Below are positions 1 through 10,012 of a DNA stretch of 64,000 nucleotides, one piece after another. The notes beneath the pieces are model-generated. The model was not told where the DNA came from, ran no database searches, and worked only from the letters and a program-made list of their open reading frames with translations. The stretch covers positions 248,001 to 312,000 of the forward strand of contig CBFFRQ010000080.1 of assembly GCA_965644315.1 (NCBI GenBank), written 5' to 3'. How positions within the stretch are numbered: the stretch's first letter is position 1; each line of letters begins with the position of its first letter. The translations under genes and the position numbers were made by a program. This stretch comes from Caecitellus pseudoparvulus (taxonomy: Eukaryota > Bigyra: Bicosoecida).

Positions 1-650
1 TCTGATGAAGACCAAGTGCGTGCGGGGCTGTGGCGTGCTGCCCCTGGCTCGGCGCTCACGACAGGTATCTCCCACGCCCGCCCACGCCTTGCACGCAGGA
101 TGTCAAGGCTGGGACAGAGCTGGAACTGCCGCTGTGGCTGGCAGAGACACTAGCCGGCCGTCGCATGGTCACTTGCAGCTTCCCCAGGTGCCTGTCCGGG
201 CCCACCCGCGAAGCCATGCGCGCTGACCCAACTGTCGTGCGCCTGCGAGACCGGTCGCCGTACTTTTACGCTGTGGGGCTGGCCCTCGCGCGCATGGGGT
301 CCCCTGCTGACGCGGCACAGCTGCCAGCCCTCCTGTGCGCCTCCCTGGCTCTGCGCGGCAGCCTCATCCTGGACACAGCTCACAATTCCCTCGGCGAAGA
401 CGTGTCAGACTTCGTGAATTCCCTCACCAGTCTCGAACAGCGCCTGTTTTTCCGCGGGTACCGCTGTGCCAAAGCCTTGGCAGGCTGGCGCCGGCGGGAC
501 ACCACCATCCTGCGCATGTCCGCCCTGGCTCTGGACGCCGGCATCGGGGGGGAGGAGGCCATTGCCGCCGCCAACGCTGACGTCAGCCTCACGGGCGCGC
601 GCGCCAAGGCGGCAGGCATCAAGCGTCAGAGGAGTGGCATGCGGGTGTAG
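1..650 (+). CDS. PSF3: GINS complex subunit PSF3 (partial, 5' end outside window)
   Basis: Exons 1-15 (partial) and 99-650; the intron at 16-98 has donor GTGCGTG and acceptor GCACGCAG. The second exon opens with DVKAGTELELPLWLAETLAG, the hallmark of Psf3 (known form: hydrophilic lead, then KxGxxLELPxWLA). It continues with RRMVTCSFPRC, an ADPTVVRL segment and the helical A-domain to about residue 190. GINS joins CDC45 and MCM2-7 to form the CMG replicative helicase in the nucleus. The 15 bases before the intron give SDEDQ in frame, so the true start lies upstream of the window. The gene converges on the DUF92 gene; the two stop codons are only 23 bp apart. The C-terminal tail after about residue 150 is basic and less conserved. 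The family call is firm; the missing N-terminus is the only gap. Confidence 0.88.
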
Positions 651-664
651 GCGGGGGCAGTACA

Positions 665-670
665 TGCATT
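665..670 (-). terminator. Putative poly(A) signal AATGCA for the TMEM19/DUF92 gene
   Basis: AATGCA on the minus strand, starting 4 nt after the TGA of the DUF92 gene. On the plus strand the same site reads ACATGCATT, a one-base variant that may serve PSF3. Assignment as a poly(A) signal is inferred from its recurrence after stop codons across the window. Confidence 0.5.
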
Positions 671-673
671 GCC

Positions 674-1683
674 TCAGAGGGCGCCGCTGAAGCAAGCCAC
701 CGCCAGCCCGGCCAGCACCGCGGTGGCTGCTGTGGTGACAAAGTTCACGCCTTCGTTGCTGAGCACATCCACGCCCGCCACGAGCTTGAATGCGTCTGGG
801 TTCTCCGCCCACCCGAGAGCCCTCGCACGAGTTGCAGAGACGATGCGGCTCGTCACCTTTTGCAGGACGCTGGCTTGCAGCGTCGCCCCTGCCAGCGAGT
901 CCAGGAGGGAACCCACCACACCGCAGGAGGTGGCGAGGGGTAGCACCCATGCCTCTGTCCACACACTGTGCAGCCCGCCTGCCAACAGGCAGGTGGCCAG
1001 GAGCCAGGACAGGCCCACCACCGCCCCGCCTGCAGCGGCAGCCAGCGTGCCTGTCGCCGAGACGGCTCCGTTTGTGCCTGGGGGCGCCCGCTTGCACGGG
1101 TTGGTCACCATGACGGGAGGTTGCTTGGAAAGAATGCCCAGCTCGGAGGACCAGGTGTCTCCATTGCATGCCGAGAAAAACCTGTGCACAGCACGGAAGG
1201 GTTTGCCGGGTTCGACATGCGCAGGCAGCGCCTGCAGAGGGCCACCACGCACGCGATGACAAAGGCAGCTGCTGTGCAAGACAGTGGGGATACGTTTGGG
1301 TCCAGTGGGGCTTCTTGGCTCCACCAGTGAGCTGGCAGCCTTTCAGCCTGCGCTGCCCATGCAAAGGCGAGGCTGCCCAAGACACCGATGGCGGAGTTGC
1401 ACAGGACTTGCACCGCGTCGCGCCGCCCCCCTTCCTTGAACTCATCCTCAAGCTTGCGCTTGATCTCCTGCCCCACGCGTGTGATGCGTGAGGCGGTCGC
1501 GTAGAATACAATGAGCGCCCAGCCGGTGCGCCAGGAAGCGGCCATGGAGAGGAACCCCACCACGCCCGCGGCCAGGGCACCGCTGTAGCTGAGAGATGCG
1601 CGCTTAAGACCACGCTGGGCCATGGTGAAGCTGATGGCAGCTGCAGCGAGGCACCGCACCAGCCATGGCAACGACTGCTGCAT
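674..1683 (-). CDS. TMEM19 / DUF92 family integral membrane protein (VTE6-like)
   Basis: Exons 1683-1253 and 1181-674, 312 residues. The intron 1252-1182 has donor GTGCGTG; removing it joins AAAFVIA to FFSACNGDTWSSELG. This restores the family signature (known in TMEM19 as an Ala-rich helix followed by GDTWxSE). Other diagnostic stretches are KRKLEDEFKEGGRRDAVQV (KxRL-x-EGGxRxxxQVxxN in the family), PPGTNGAVSATGTLAAAAGG and the C-terminal SNEGVNFVTT. Four to six transmembrane helices are visible. Plant and cyanobacterial members include phytyl-phosphate kinase VTE6; animal TMEM19 has no settled function, so substrate assignment here would be inference. The length matches the family (about 310-340). 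The gene is divergent from SSRP1 across a 251 bp gap. Confidence 0.85.
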
Positions 1684-1934
1684 GGGGCCTAGCTGTGCTC
1701 AACTTCCGCACCACAACGAGGCAGGTCCAGGGAGCATGCACTGCACACTCGGCTAACGTCCACAAAACTACGCCGCCTAGCTATCTCAGTTCCATGGCTT
1801 TGGCTGGGATGCTGCCTGAGTCCATGAAATTGTCCAGGGCGCAGGCTTTGGGCAACCGCCTCATCTCAAACAACTCCACGCGCGTGGAGGCTGCGTGCCC
1901 TGCAGCTCGGTAGCCCTGCCCGCAACGGCGCACC
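1684..1934. promoter_or_regulatory. Shared divergent promoter region, TMEM19 and SSRP1
   Basis: A 251 bp gap between two start codons on opposite strands, so both promoters must lie here or overlap the genes. I see no TATA box. The ATG of SSRP1 has a good context (CACCATGGC). Confidence 0.4.
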
Positions 1935-3828
1935 ATGGCATCCTCTGGACGCTTGAACATTTCGGGCGTGCTGCTGGGTGGTCCTGGCACGGTGAGTCTT
2001 GGCGTACGGTGTGCACAAGCTGCCCTCAGTTGCGGATGAAACTCTCGCGCAACTCCCCCATCGCAGAACCCCGGCACGCTTGTGGTGGACGCGGAGCGCC
2101 TCATTTGGAGGGCGTCGGAAGGCGAGCGCAAGATCTCTGTGCGTGCTTGACCCGTGTCGTCATCCCCCATTCGCTCTGTGCCACCGTGAGCATGGCTGCC
2201 GCAGGTGACGCCTGAAAACCTGGAAGAGGTGGCGTGGGTGCCCACCTCGGGCAAGTGCCAGCTGAAGGTGCACCTGAAGAATGGCGTGATGCACAGCTTC
2301 CTGAACCTTGCACCTGAGAGCAAGGCCCCTTTGGCCAAGTTTTTCGGTGGTCTGGGCCTGGAGCTGCTGCCTGAAGCCGTGGCCACGAAGGGGCACAATT
2401 GGGGCGAGGTGACATTCAAAGGTGCGTCGTGGGGTGGTCAAGGCAGCGCCTGCACGCCTATGGCGACGGCCCCTAGCACCCTCCCCATTGTTTCCGCCCT
2501 CTGCAGGCAAGAACATCCAGTTTCACGACAGCGAAGGCAAAGTGGGGGCGACCCTGCCCATGGCGGCGCTGACGGCAGCCGTGCAACCGGGCAACAACGA
2601 CGTCGAGCTGCAGTTCACGACAGACGACACGGTGAACCGAGATGACGAAGCCCTTGTGGAGATGCGCCTGTGGGTTCCTCCCGGACATGCCCAGCTCGCG
2701 GCTGCAGCGGCCGAGGCGGGGCCGACTCCTAGCGGGGAGTTGCCTACGCCGGCCGCCATGCTGCAAAAGCAGGTGATGGAGGGGGCCGGCCTGACCAGCG
2801 TGTCTGGGGAGGTCATCGCAGAGTTCGACGAGAAGGTCAGCATGTTCCTGACGCCCCGAGGGCGGTATGCCATCGAGCTGTACGGGACGTTCATGCGCAT
2901 GGTGGGCAAGACGAACGAGTTCAAAGTGTCGTACAGCACCATCGCCCGCATCTCATACCTGCGGCGGCCATCCCCCACGTCCTCCAGCACACCGCGCTAT
3001 TCCCTCGTCATCTCCTTGGATGACCCCGTCAAGCACGGGCAGCAGCGGTATGCTCACTTGGTCATGCAGGTGGATGACGTGCCGCACACCTGCACCGTGA
3101 ATGCGGACGCAGAGACGCGGTCCAAGAAGTTCGCGGGCATCGATGAGAAGGTTTCGGGGAACCTCCCCAAGGTCATGGCCATCGTGCTGAAGAGCATCAC
3201 TGGCAAGAAGGTGTACCGGCCCTCCAAGTTCAAGTCTGCCCTGGGGCACTCCTGCGTCAAGTGTGCCCTGTCCTCCTCTGACGGCTTGCTGTACCCCCTG
3301 GACAAGTCTTTCTTCTTCATTCACAAACCGGCCACATTCATCCGCTTTTCCGAGGTCAGCTTTGTGGAGTTCCAGCGAACAGGCCAAGCCTCCGTCACGT
3401 TTGACATCCACATCGCGTGCAAGAGCGTCGGCTCCGAACCAGGGCGCGACTTCACCTTCAAGGCCATTGACGCGCGTGAGAAGGAACCCTTCGCCTCCTT
3501 TGTCAAGGAGCGCGGGCTGAAGCTCATCATGGAGCAGGCCCCCGCCACCATGGCCTCCTCAGCAGCTGGTGCCGATGCAGGGGCTGATGGCAAAGACCCC
3601 GTCTTTGGTGACGCGGACGAGTCAGACAGCGACGATGAAGACTTTGAAGGGGGCGACAGTCCCAGCTCTGAAGGCGAATCTGACAGCGAAGATGAAGGGT
3701 CCGGCGGGTCTGGCGGTGGCGATAGCGATGACAGTGATGCCAGTGGGGCTGAAGGTGGGCACAAGCGTGCTCGTGGCGGGGAGGGCAGCTCCCCCTCCTC
3801 GGCCAAGAAAGCGCGGACGGACGCGTGA
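1935..3828 (+). CDS. SSRP1: FACT complex subunit SSRP1/Pob3 (no HMG box)
   Basis: Exons 1935-1991, 2067-2138, 2205-2421 and 2507-3828 (555 residues). Splicing joins MASSGRLNISG..., NPGTLVVDAERLIWRAS, VTPENLEEVAWVP and FKGKNIQFHDSEGK, giving the Pob3 N-terminal domain. Then follow the SSRP1 core (LTPRGRYAIELYGTFMRMVG, GLLYPLDKSFFFIHKPATFI) and the middle pleckstrin-like pair (VEFQRTG...SVTFDI). The C-terminus is a long acidic Ser-Asp/Glu run (about residues 455-510) and a short basic tail (KRARGG, AKKARTDA). FACT, with SPT16, handles H2A-H2B and H3-H4 during transcription and replication. There is no HMG box after the acidic stretch, as in yeast Pob3 and unlike animal or plant SSRP1. The gene converges on dymeclin. 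Confidence 0.93.
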
Positions 3829-3839
3829 GTTGCCTGGGC

Positions 3840-3847
3840 AATGCATT
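3840..3847. terminator. Palindromic AATGCATT between convergent SSRP1 and dymeclin genes
   Basis: AATGCATT reads the same on both strands. It lies 12 nt after the SSRP1 stop and overlaps the last base of the dymeclin stop (TGAATGCATT on the minus strand). One site therefore places AATGCA just downstream of both genes. The role as a bidirectional poly(A) signal is inferred from recurrence. Confidence 0.6.
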
Positions 3848-6596
3848 CACACGCCCACTGCGGCGCTAGGGTTGGGGTGGGTGCCTGGCTGCCCGCCCGA
3901 CGGCGGTGGAGCTCGATACACGTCCACCTCGCTAGGTACAGGTACGAGGCGAATGTAGCCGCTGTCCCAGCACAGATCTGGGCACATGAGGATGGTTGTC
4001 GTCCAGACATATGGCACGAAGAACGTCTCTGGCGTTGGCAGTTCGTCATACGTGTACAGTCGGAGTGAAGCGTCGGCTGCGTCAGCCCCCCCTGCCTCAG
4101 CTGTTGCCCGCGCAGCCTGGGTCGCCCAAGAACGCACAGCTGTGCGCAGCACTCCAACCGTGCCCGCTTCACCGAGGCTGCCGTGCCCCTCGTCCTCGTG
4201 TTCGTGGGCGGCGGCCGTGACCCGCTCGGAGCAGTGCTGCACCAGCGGCATCAAGTCTTGCAGGGCTTGCGCCGCGGCGTCCCACCTGACCTCCCGCACG
4301 GAACACGGAATGTCCTCCGGCAGTTCGGGTGGGGGCTCGTTGTCCAAGACAGCCTTCACCGCCTTGAGCTGCTCCTGTCGATACAGCAGCGCGTACAGGA
4401 TGTGCAAATTGTGCTCCAAGGCGTCTGGGCGCAAGGCGCTCCTGACAATGCCCAGAAGCTGCTGTAGCAGTGTTGCATAGGACGCGCTGGCGGTCAGCAT
4501 GGCAGTGGCCAGCTTCTCATCTTGAACTGTTGGCATGACGGCTTTCGCATATGCAGTGCTGGAGCGCTGAAGAAGCCGTGCCACCAACAAGACCACGTTC
4601 ACTAAGCGTTGTGCAAGAGCCTGGTGCGCCCCAACCAGGGTCTTGCTAAAGTTGGACAGTGCGGCGATGCAGTTGGTGGAAACGTAGGCGTCGCGCCACT
4701 CCACCAAGTTCACGTGCAGGGTGCGCAGGAGAACCAGCATGGCCAGCGAGCCCAAGGAAACGTCCACTACCTTGCGCTCCCGCACCCACGGAACACTGCC
4801 CAGCCGCAGTTGGGAGTGCAGCGTGGACGCCAAGTCCACGTCGGAGCTCAGTACCAGCAGGTTGATGAGGCAAATGTATCGGTGGGGGGCGCTGAAGGCT
4901 GTGCTGTGGTACACTGCCTGCAGGTGGGCGTGCACAACATCTGTCAGGTCAGCAGAGGCGAACAGGTGAGCCTTGAACTCTGCGTTGCCCTGCATCAGTG
5001 TGTACAGCAGTAGGGCGTTTGTGGGCTGCAGGTCCTGCCGGGCCATGGCCTTGATGAGCCTGGACATTCGAAGCCGAAGCGGCGCGCAAGCCTTCAAGGC
5101 CACACTGCTCAACGCGCCTGCTGGCAGGCCCCTGGGCTTCAGTGGGTTGTGTACAGCCTCCGCCGCAGCCCCCGCTTCAGCCCCCCCATCCACTGAAGCA
5201 TGCTCCGACTCCAGCTCGGGCTTGGGCTCGGGCTGCGGACTCTTTGCTGTGGAGGTGTCCACAGCATGGGTCAGGATGTGGTGGAACGGGTTGGGAATAG
5301 CCCCCGCTGACCGATGGCTGTGAACAATCAGCAACAACACCAGGGCTGCCCGGTGCAGCAGGGGCGGGGGCGGCCCGTGCCCGGGAGCGCCCGCGGCCGC
5401 TGCGCCAGCGCTCCAAATGCTGCGCAAGAGGTGCAGGGGGGACAGCACCACAGTCGCAGCTAGCTCGCCAAGCGTGTCCAAGATGTCCACTGCCTGCTGA
5501 GCAGGCTGGGCTTGGCCTTGACCAGCGCTGTGTGCTGGAGAAAGCGCAGCGAGGGCGGATGCGGTCGCCTCCACCGCAGCGCTGCCTCTTGCTGCGATTG
5601 CAGGGTTTGCGAGGATGGAGAGGAGGCGCGCGACAAAGCGAGAGGCTCTCATGGAGTGTCCAGCTCCGGTGCTGGGCTTGACCATCCCCGCCTTTTTGCC
5701 GGCTTGAGACTCGTCCACACTCCAGGCACTCTGAAACAGCGCGTCCCAAGCTGGGTGGTCTGTCGGCACAAGGGCAGGGGAAGCCGCAGAAGCGAGGGCA
5801 TCTTGGAGCTTGGAGCCGGACAGCAGTTCTGAAGGGGGGAGTGGCTGTGGTGGAAGGCTTGTGGGCAGCGCCTGAGGCGTGGCGCATCTAAGGTGCGAGC
5901 TGAGCAGTGCCAGAAGGAAGGACAGCGCCTCCACCACCACGTCGTGCGTTTCCAAACTGGGGGGAACGTCTGCAACGAAGTCCAGGACCCCACCAACAAA
6001 ACCCTGAAACGTCAGCCCATCCAGTTCTTCGTTCGGCTGCACTGCTGGGTTGGAACCTGCGATGGCAAGGAAGCCCTGGAGGGTGCGTTTCGCGCTGAAA
6101 CTCTGGCTTGCCACTTGGCGCTGCTCACCTGCCGCCATGTCCCGGGCAAAATGCCCAGGGCGCTGATGCCGCATGAGCCACAGGCAGCAATGCCTTGCAA
6201 GGCACATGGCTGAGGCTGTGTTCTGCACATCCTCTTGCACGAGGTGGGACACCCGTGGCAGCCGTTGGTGCACGTGAGCCAGGAGGGTGTTGACATTGCG
6301 AGTGGCAGGGTTGTTCCTCCCTGCAGGGCAGAGCGTGGCATAGGGCGGTGAATGGAGTGACGCAGCCAGGCCTACCACCTGCGACCCGCACCTAGCTTGG
6401 GCCCCACGTCTCGCATCACCTCATGCAGCAGCTCCTGGTCTACGGTGTGAGCCTTGGGGCTGACGGCCAGCAAGTCCACCCAAGCTTGTGCGTCAAACGG
6501 CAAAGCCTCTTCGCCTGCAACTGTGTGCAAGGCCTGAATCAGTGACGGCGGGGCCTTCCCTGCAGCGGCAGCTGCCGTGGAGGCTGTGGAGCCCAT
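3847..6596 (-). CDS. DYM: Dymeclin (N-myristoylated Golgi-organisation protein)
   Basis: Exons 6596-6392 and 6320-3847, 892 residues; the intron 6391-6321 starts GTGCGGG. The ATG at 6596 gives MGSTAS, an N-myristoylation consensus as in dymeclin (known: MGSNSS in human). That decides the start over longer upstream reading. The body is alpha-helical HEAT/ARM-like and contains NTLLAHVHQRLPRVSHLVQ and LINLLVLSSDVDLASTLHSQ. The C-terminus ends with YTYDELPTPETFFVPYVWTT, matching the conserved EYFxPYVWS end of the family. Dymeclin cycles between Golgi and cytosol. The protein is longer than the animal form (about 670) because of Ala/Pro/Glu-rich insertions, for example around 5150-5600. The gene is divergent from the LysA-like gene. 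Confidence 0.9.
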
Positions 6597-6971
6597 ACTG
6601 CCGGGTTCACAAGAGTTGCTGCGCTGAGGCGCGCGGCAGTTTGCTGCCTCCGACAAGGACTGCCTGTGCTGGCCAAGAAATGGGGGCCATCGGCGTGCGT
6701 GGGTGTGTCATTCTGCTGCGAATGTATCAAGTCGGAAGTTGACGTCCACCTGTCCTGCGATTTGGTGAAGGTGTGCGAGGGGGGGGGTCAACGCGCTGGC
6801 ACACCTGCGTCGCCAAGCCACATGCGTGCTCGCCCTCGTTCCCTCAGCACCGAAGCAAAGCCCGACGGGCGGTAAAAACCAACGCAAAAACGCATCTAGT
6901 CACTTCGCTACGACCTATGCTCCTGCCCTACGTACAAGGGCCTCTGGAAGGCCTTCAGCGCAAGGAACGCC
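6597..6971. promoter_or_regulatory. Divergent promoter region, dymeclin and LysA-like gene
   Basis: A 375 bp gap between opposed starts. It holds a G8 run at about 6779-6786 and an A-rich patch (6870-6895) but no TATA box, RNA gene or credible reading frame that I can see. Confidence 0.4.
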
Positions 6972-8762
6972 ATGGCAGCTTCTGCGCAGAACCCAAAGCC
7001 AGCGCCGGCGAGCCTGGAGGTGTTGGAGTCCCTGGCAAGCCAGCATGGGACACCATACCACCTGTACGACGGTGTGGGCATTGAAGAGGGTGCCAAGCAG
7101 CTCATCGGCCAGTTCCAGGCGGCTGGCTTCGACTTCACGCAGTTCTATGCCGTGAAGGCGCTGCCCAACCCAGCCATCCTCGCGCTGCTGCTCCGAGCGG
7201 GGTGTGGTTTGGATTGCAGCAGCACTGCTGAACTGTACATCGCGCGCAAGCTGGGCGTGCCAGGGGACAAGATCATGTACACGAGCAACTACACCTCCAA
7301 GGTGCGTCCTGCGGCAGAGCACCTGGTGCCATTGTGAGCCCTTGGCGCCTTGGGTGGGCGAGTGGCCGATTTCCGCATCTTCGTCACGCGGCACGCCCTG
7401 AGGTTTCCCAGGAAGACTTGGCTTGGGCTGTGAACCAAGGTGTCATCCTCAATTTGGACGGTGAGTGCGAGCGACTGCTGGGGCTTCGTCGGAGCAGGGG
7501 ATGCCAGTTGCACCGCCTCTATCGCGCCGTGTTTCTCACAGACGCGAGCCTGGTTGACGCGGTTGCTGAGAATGGCAAGTTCCCAGACCTCATCTGCTTC
7601 AGACTGAACCCTGGCCTGGGTCGCACTGACAGCTCCACTGTGAGCAATGTTCTGGGCGGGCCCGACGCCAAGTTCGGCGTGCCTCCTGACCAGATCGTGG
7701 ATGCCTACCGCCGAGCCAAGGCAGCCGGTGCGACCCGGTTTGGCATCCACATGATGACGGGCTCCTGCGTGCTCAACGAGGAGTACTGGTCAGAGACTGT
7801 GGCTGCTTTAGTGGACACCATGGCCAAGGTGCAGGCAGAGGTGGGCATTGACGCGTTTGAGTTCCTGAACATCGGCGGCGGCATGGGCGTCGCGTACAAG
7901 CCCGACGAGATGCCAGTGGACGTGCCTGCCCTGGTGGCGCGCCTGCGCCGCACCTTGGATGCAGCCCTTGCTCGGGCTGGCATCCCCCAGCCAAAGCGCC
8001 TGTTCATGGAGAACGGCCGGTTCGTTACCGGGCCTCACGGCTGGCTGGTGACGAGGGTGCAGGCCACCAAGCAGGCCTTCGGGGCCAAGTACCTGGGTGT
8101 GGACGCGAACATGGCGCACCTCATGCGACCAGGCATGTACAGTAGCTACCATCACATCAGTGTGCCTGCCCATGAGGGCTCCCTGCGTGTCCCCACCAAC
8201 GTCGTCGGCACGCTGTGTGAGAACAACGACTGGTTCGCCAAGGGGCGCCCGCTGCCTGAAGGGGCGGGGAAGGGCGACCTTCTCATACTGCACGATACAG
8301 GAGCGCATGGCTCCAGCATGGGCTTCCAGTACAACGGCAAGCTGCGTGCGCCGGAGCTGCTGCTGCGTGGAGGCGGCCGAGTGGAAGTCATGTACGTGCT
8401 CCTGGCGCTGCTTGCGATGCTGTGCACATCACGCCTGCGCCTGCCGCTTGTCACACAGCCGGGATCGCGAAACGTATGACGTGTTGTATTCCAACACACA
8501 CCTGCCCAAGGACTTGGCACCAGGCGGCAAGCAGCTCTCCTTCGCAGACGGCCCCACGATCGGAGCCACCATGAGCAAGACGCCAGTATCCCAGCCAGGA
8601 TCCATGCAAGTGGAGCCTGATCAAGGTGCTGAGGCTTCTGCCCAGCCTTCCGCCTCGGGTGTGTGCTGGTGGGCCACTGGCACAGGACTCGCTGGCTTGG
8701 CCATTGGCGCTGCTGCTGCATGGCTCCTGTCCTCGCGCAGGCGGCCCACCACTTCCCCTTGA
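6972..8762 (+). CDS. Diaminopimelate decarboxylase-like PLP enzyme with C-terminal membrane tail
   Basis: Exons 6972-7301, 7412-7460, 7542-8391 and 8459-8762, 510 residues. It is a fold-III PLP decarboxylase: FYAVKALPNP with PLP-binding Lys62, GCGLDCSSTAEL, IMYTSNYTSK joined across intron 1 to EDLAWAVNQGVILNLD, FLNIGGGMG (phosphate loop), MENGRFVTGPHG, and CENNDWF followed by DTGAHGSSMGFQYNGKLR. These fit the LysA branch better than ornithine decarboxylase. The expected reaction is meso-diaminopimelate to lysine plus CO2, the last step of the DAP pathway; related carboxy-amino-acid substrates cannot be excluded. After the catalytic end (VEVIRDRETYDVL) a roughly 90-residue extension ends in a hydrophobic helix (about 477-500) and SSRRRPTTSP. 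That looks like a tail anchor, which is not normal for this soluble family. Confidence 0.8.
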
Positions 8763-8847
8763 TGGATTCAATTCATTCTAGACTAGGGATTCTGTGAGCG
8801 TTGTGGCCTTACCGGAGGTGTTCACCCTTGTCCCTCGGGGACGCTCA

Positions 8848-9774
8848 ATGGGACTGTGCTTTAAAGTGCGGAAATTGGTGCGCAACATGAGCAGCTCGTT
8901 GAGCACCCTGCACGTGAGAGATGGCGACAGCCATGGCACGCTGCAGACAATAGAAGGAGGCATGTCCCAGTCTGTGTCCTTGTGTGAGCCCAGCTCGTCT
9001 GTCCTTGTGCTGTGGGAAGCCCACAGTGCGCAGCGAAGGCTGCACTCTGCCGTTGCGGCAACGAGGCCATCCTGCCCAGCAATTGCAGGGGCTCCGTCGC
9101 TCTTTTCTGCGCTCAGCGCTGCGGGCTGGACCCCACCATTGCACGCAAGTAAATGGGCGTGTTGGGATGACGACGCTGTTGCTGGGCTGACGCGAGCTGG
9201 GCGGTCCGTTGACGCTGGACAAGCTCCCCACCTTCGTTGGAGTGCCCTGGCAGTGGCTCCAACAGATGCTGACGGGCGTGTGGATGAAGCAGCCATCGTT
9301 ATCGGCAGGGTGTACGCGAGCTCAGCCTCCGTACCCTGCGCCCCTTCCGGCTTGACGCCCAACGTGCCTTGCATCCACCTAGCACATGGCAAGAGCGACG
9401 CAGTCCTGACCCACTCCGTGTGTGCCCTTCGCACAGCGGGAGGGGAGTGGACTTCCTGTGTGCTTCCAGCAGTGGAAGGACTCTTGCGGAAGCATCTCGG
9501 GGCTTCTGAGGCCTGGTCAGCATTGCAATATGCATGTGACCAGGCTTGCGCCGAGCTGGGGCAGCTGCCGGAGCGGAGCGAGCTGCCTGCCGTGCACCAG
9601 AGTGCTGATGTAACCCTGCCAGCCTACTCAGTGTCTAGTTTTCACCCATCGGCTGTGGCCGCTGCCCAGGCGTCCACGATGGCTGCGCTTGAGTGCGTGG
9701 AGGCCGCCAAGACTGCAGCCGCAGCCGCCATGGCCAGGTCTCAGGCTTGGCTCCTGGCAGTCAGCGGACCATAG
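8848..9774 (+). CDS. Hypothetical protein, no family recognised
   Basis: Open frame of 308 residues from ATG 8848 to TAG 9774; a second Met at 8890 is also possible. No intron is needed to read it. The protein is Ala/Ser-rich with a plausible alpha/beta core (SSSVLVLWEAHSA, PSCPAIAGAPSLFSALSAAG, DAVLTHSVCALRTAGGEW) and an Ala-rich C-terminal helix. I cannot place it in a family. A competing minus-strand frame (9434-8778) overlaps it. I prefer the plus strand because it is longer, has consistent G/C third positions and sits head-to-tail with neighbours. The AATGCA signal common after other genes is absent here, so this call is weaker. Confidence 0.45.
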   Translation: MGLCFKVRKLVRNMSSSLSTLHVRDGDSHGTLQTIEGGMSQSVSLCEPSSSVLVLWEAHSAQRRLHSAVAATRPSCPAIAGAPSLFSALSAAGWTPPLHASKWACWDDDAVAGLTRAGRSVDAGQAPHLRWSALAVAPTDADGRVDEAAIVIGRVYASSASVPCAPSGLTPNVPCIHLAHGKSDAVLTHSVCALRTAGGEWTSCVLPAVEGLLRKHLGASEAWSALQYACDQACAELGQLPERSELPAVHQSADVTLPAYSVSSFHPSAVAAAQASTMAALECVEAAKTAAAAAMARSQAWLLAVSGP

Positions 9775-10012
9775 ACAAAACGCAGTGAGACCCTCAGCTC
9801 AGGAGGCGTTTACTTCCACGTTTGTTGTAGCGACGTCGTTTTCACGTGTGCTCGTGGAGACCTTCACCAAGTTCGCCAGCGGCCCACACAGCTTGCTTTT
9901 CATCCTGCTTGCCCACACGCGCGCTAGGAGGGGCTCAGAGAGCAAGGGCCGCGAGTGAGGCTCCTTGAAGTGTCCTGTATTGTCGCCCATCCCCAAGAAG
10001 GGTTTCTAGAGC

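Noticed and set aside
405-1613. 402-codon open frame on the minus strand
   Set aside because: It runs antisense to PSF3 and out of frame through the TMEM19 gene; low-complexity Arg/Gly/Ala translation typical of GC-rich shadow frames.
8778-9434. Minus-strand frame overlapping the 8848-9774 gene
   Set aside because: Shorter, no domain; the plus frame is preferred but only moderately.
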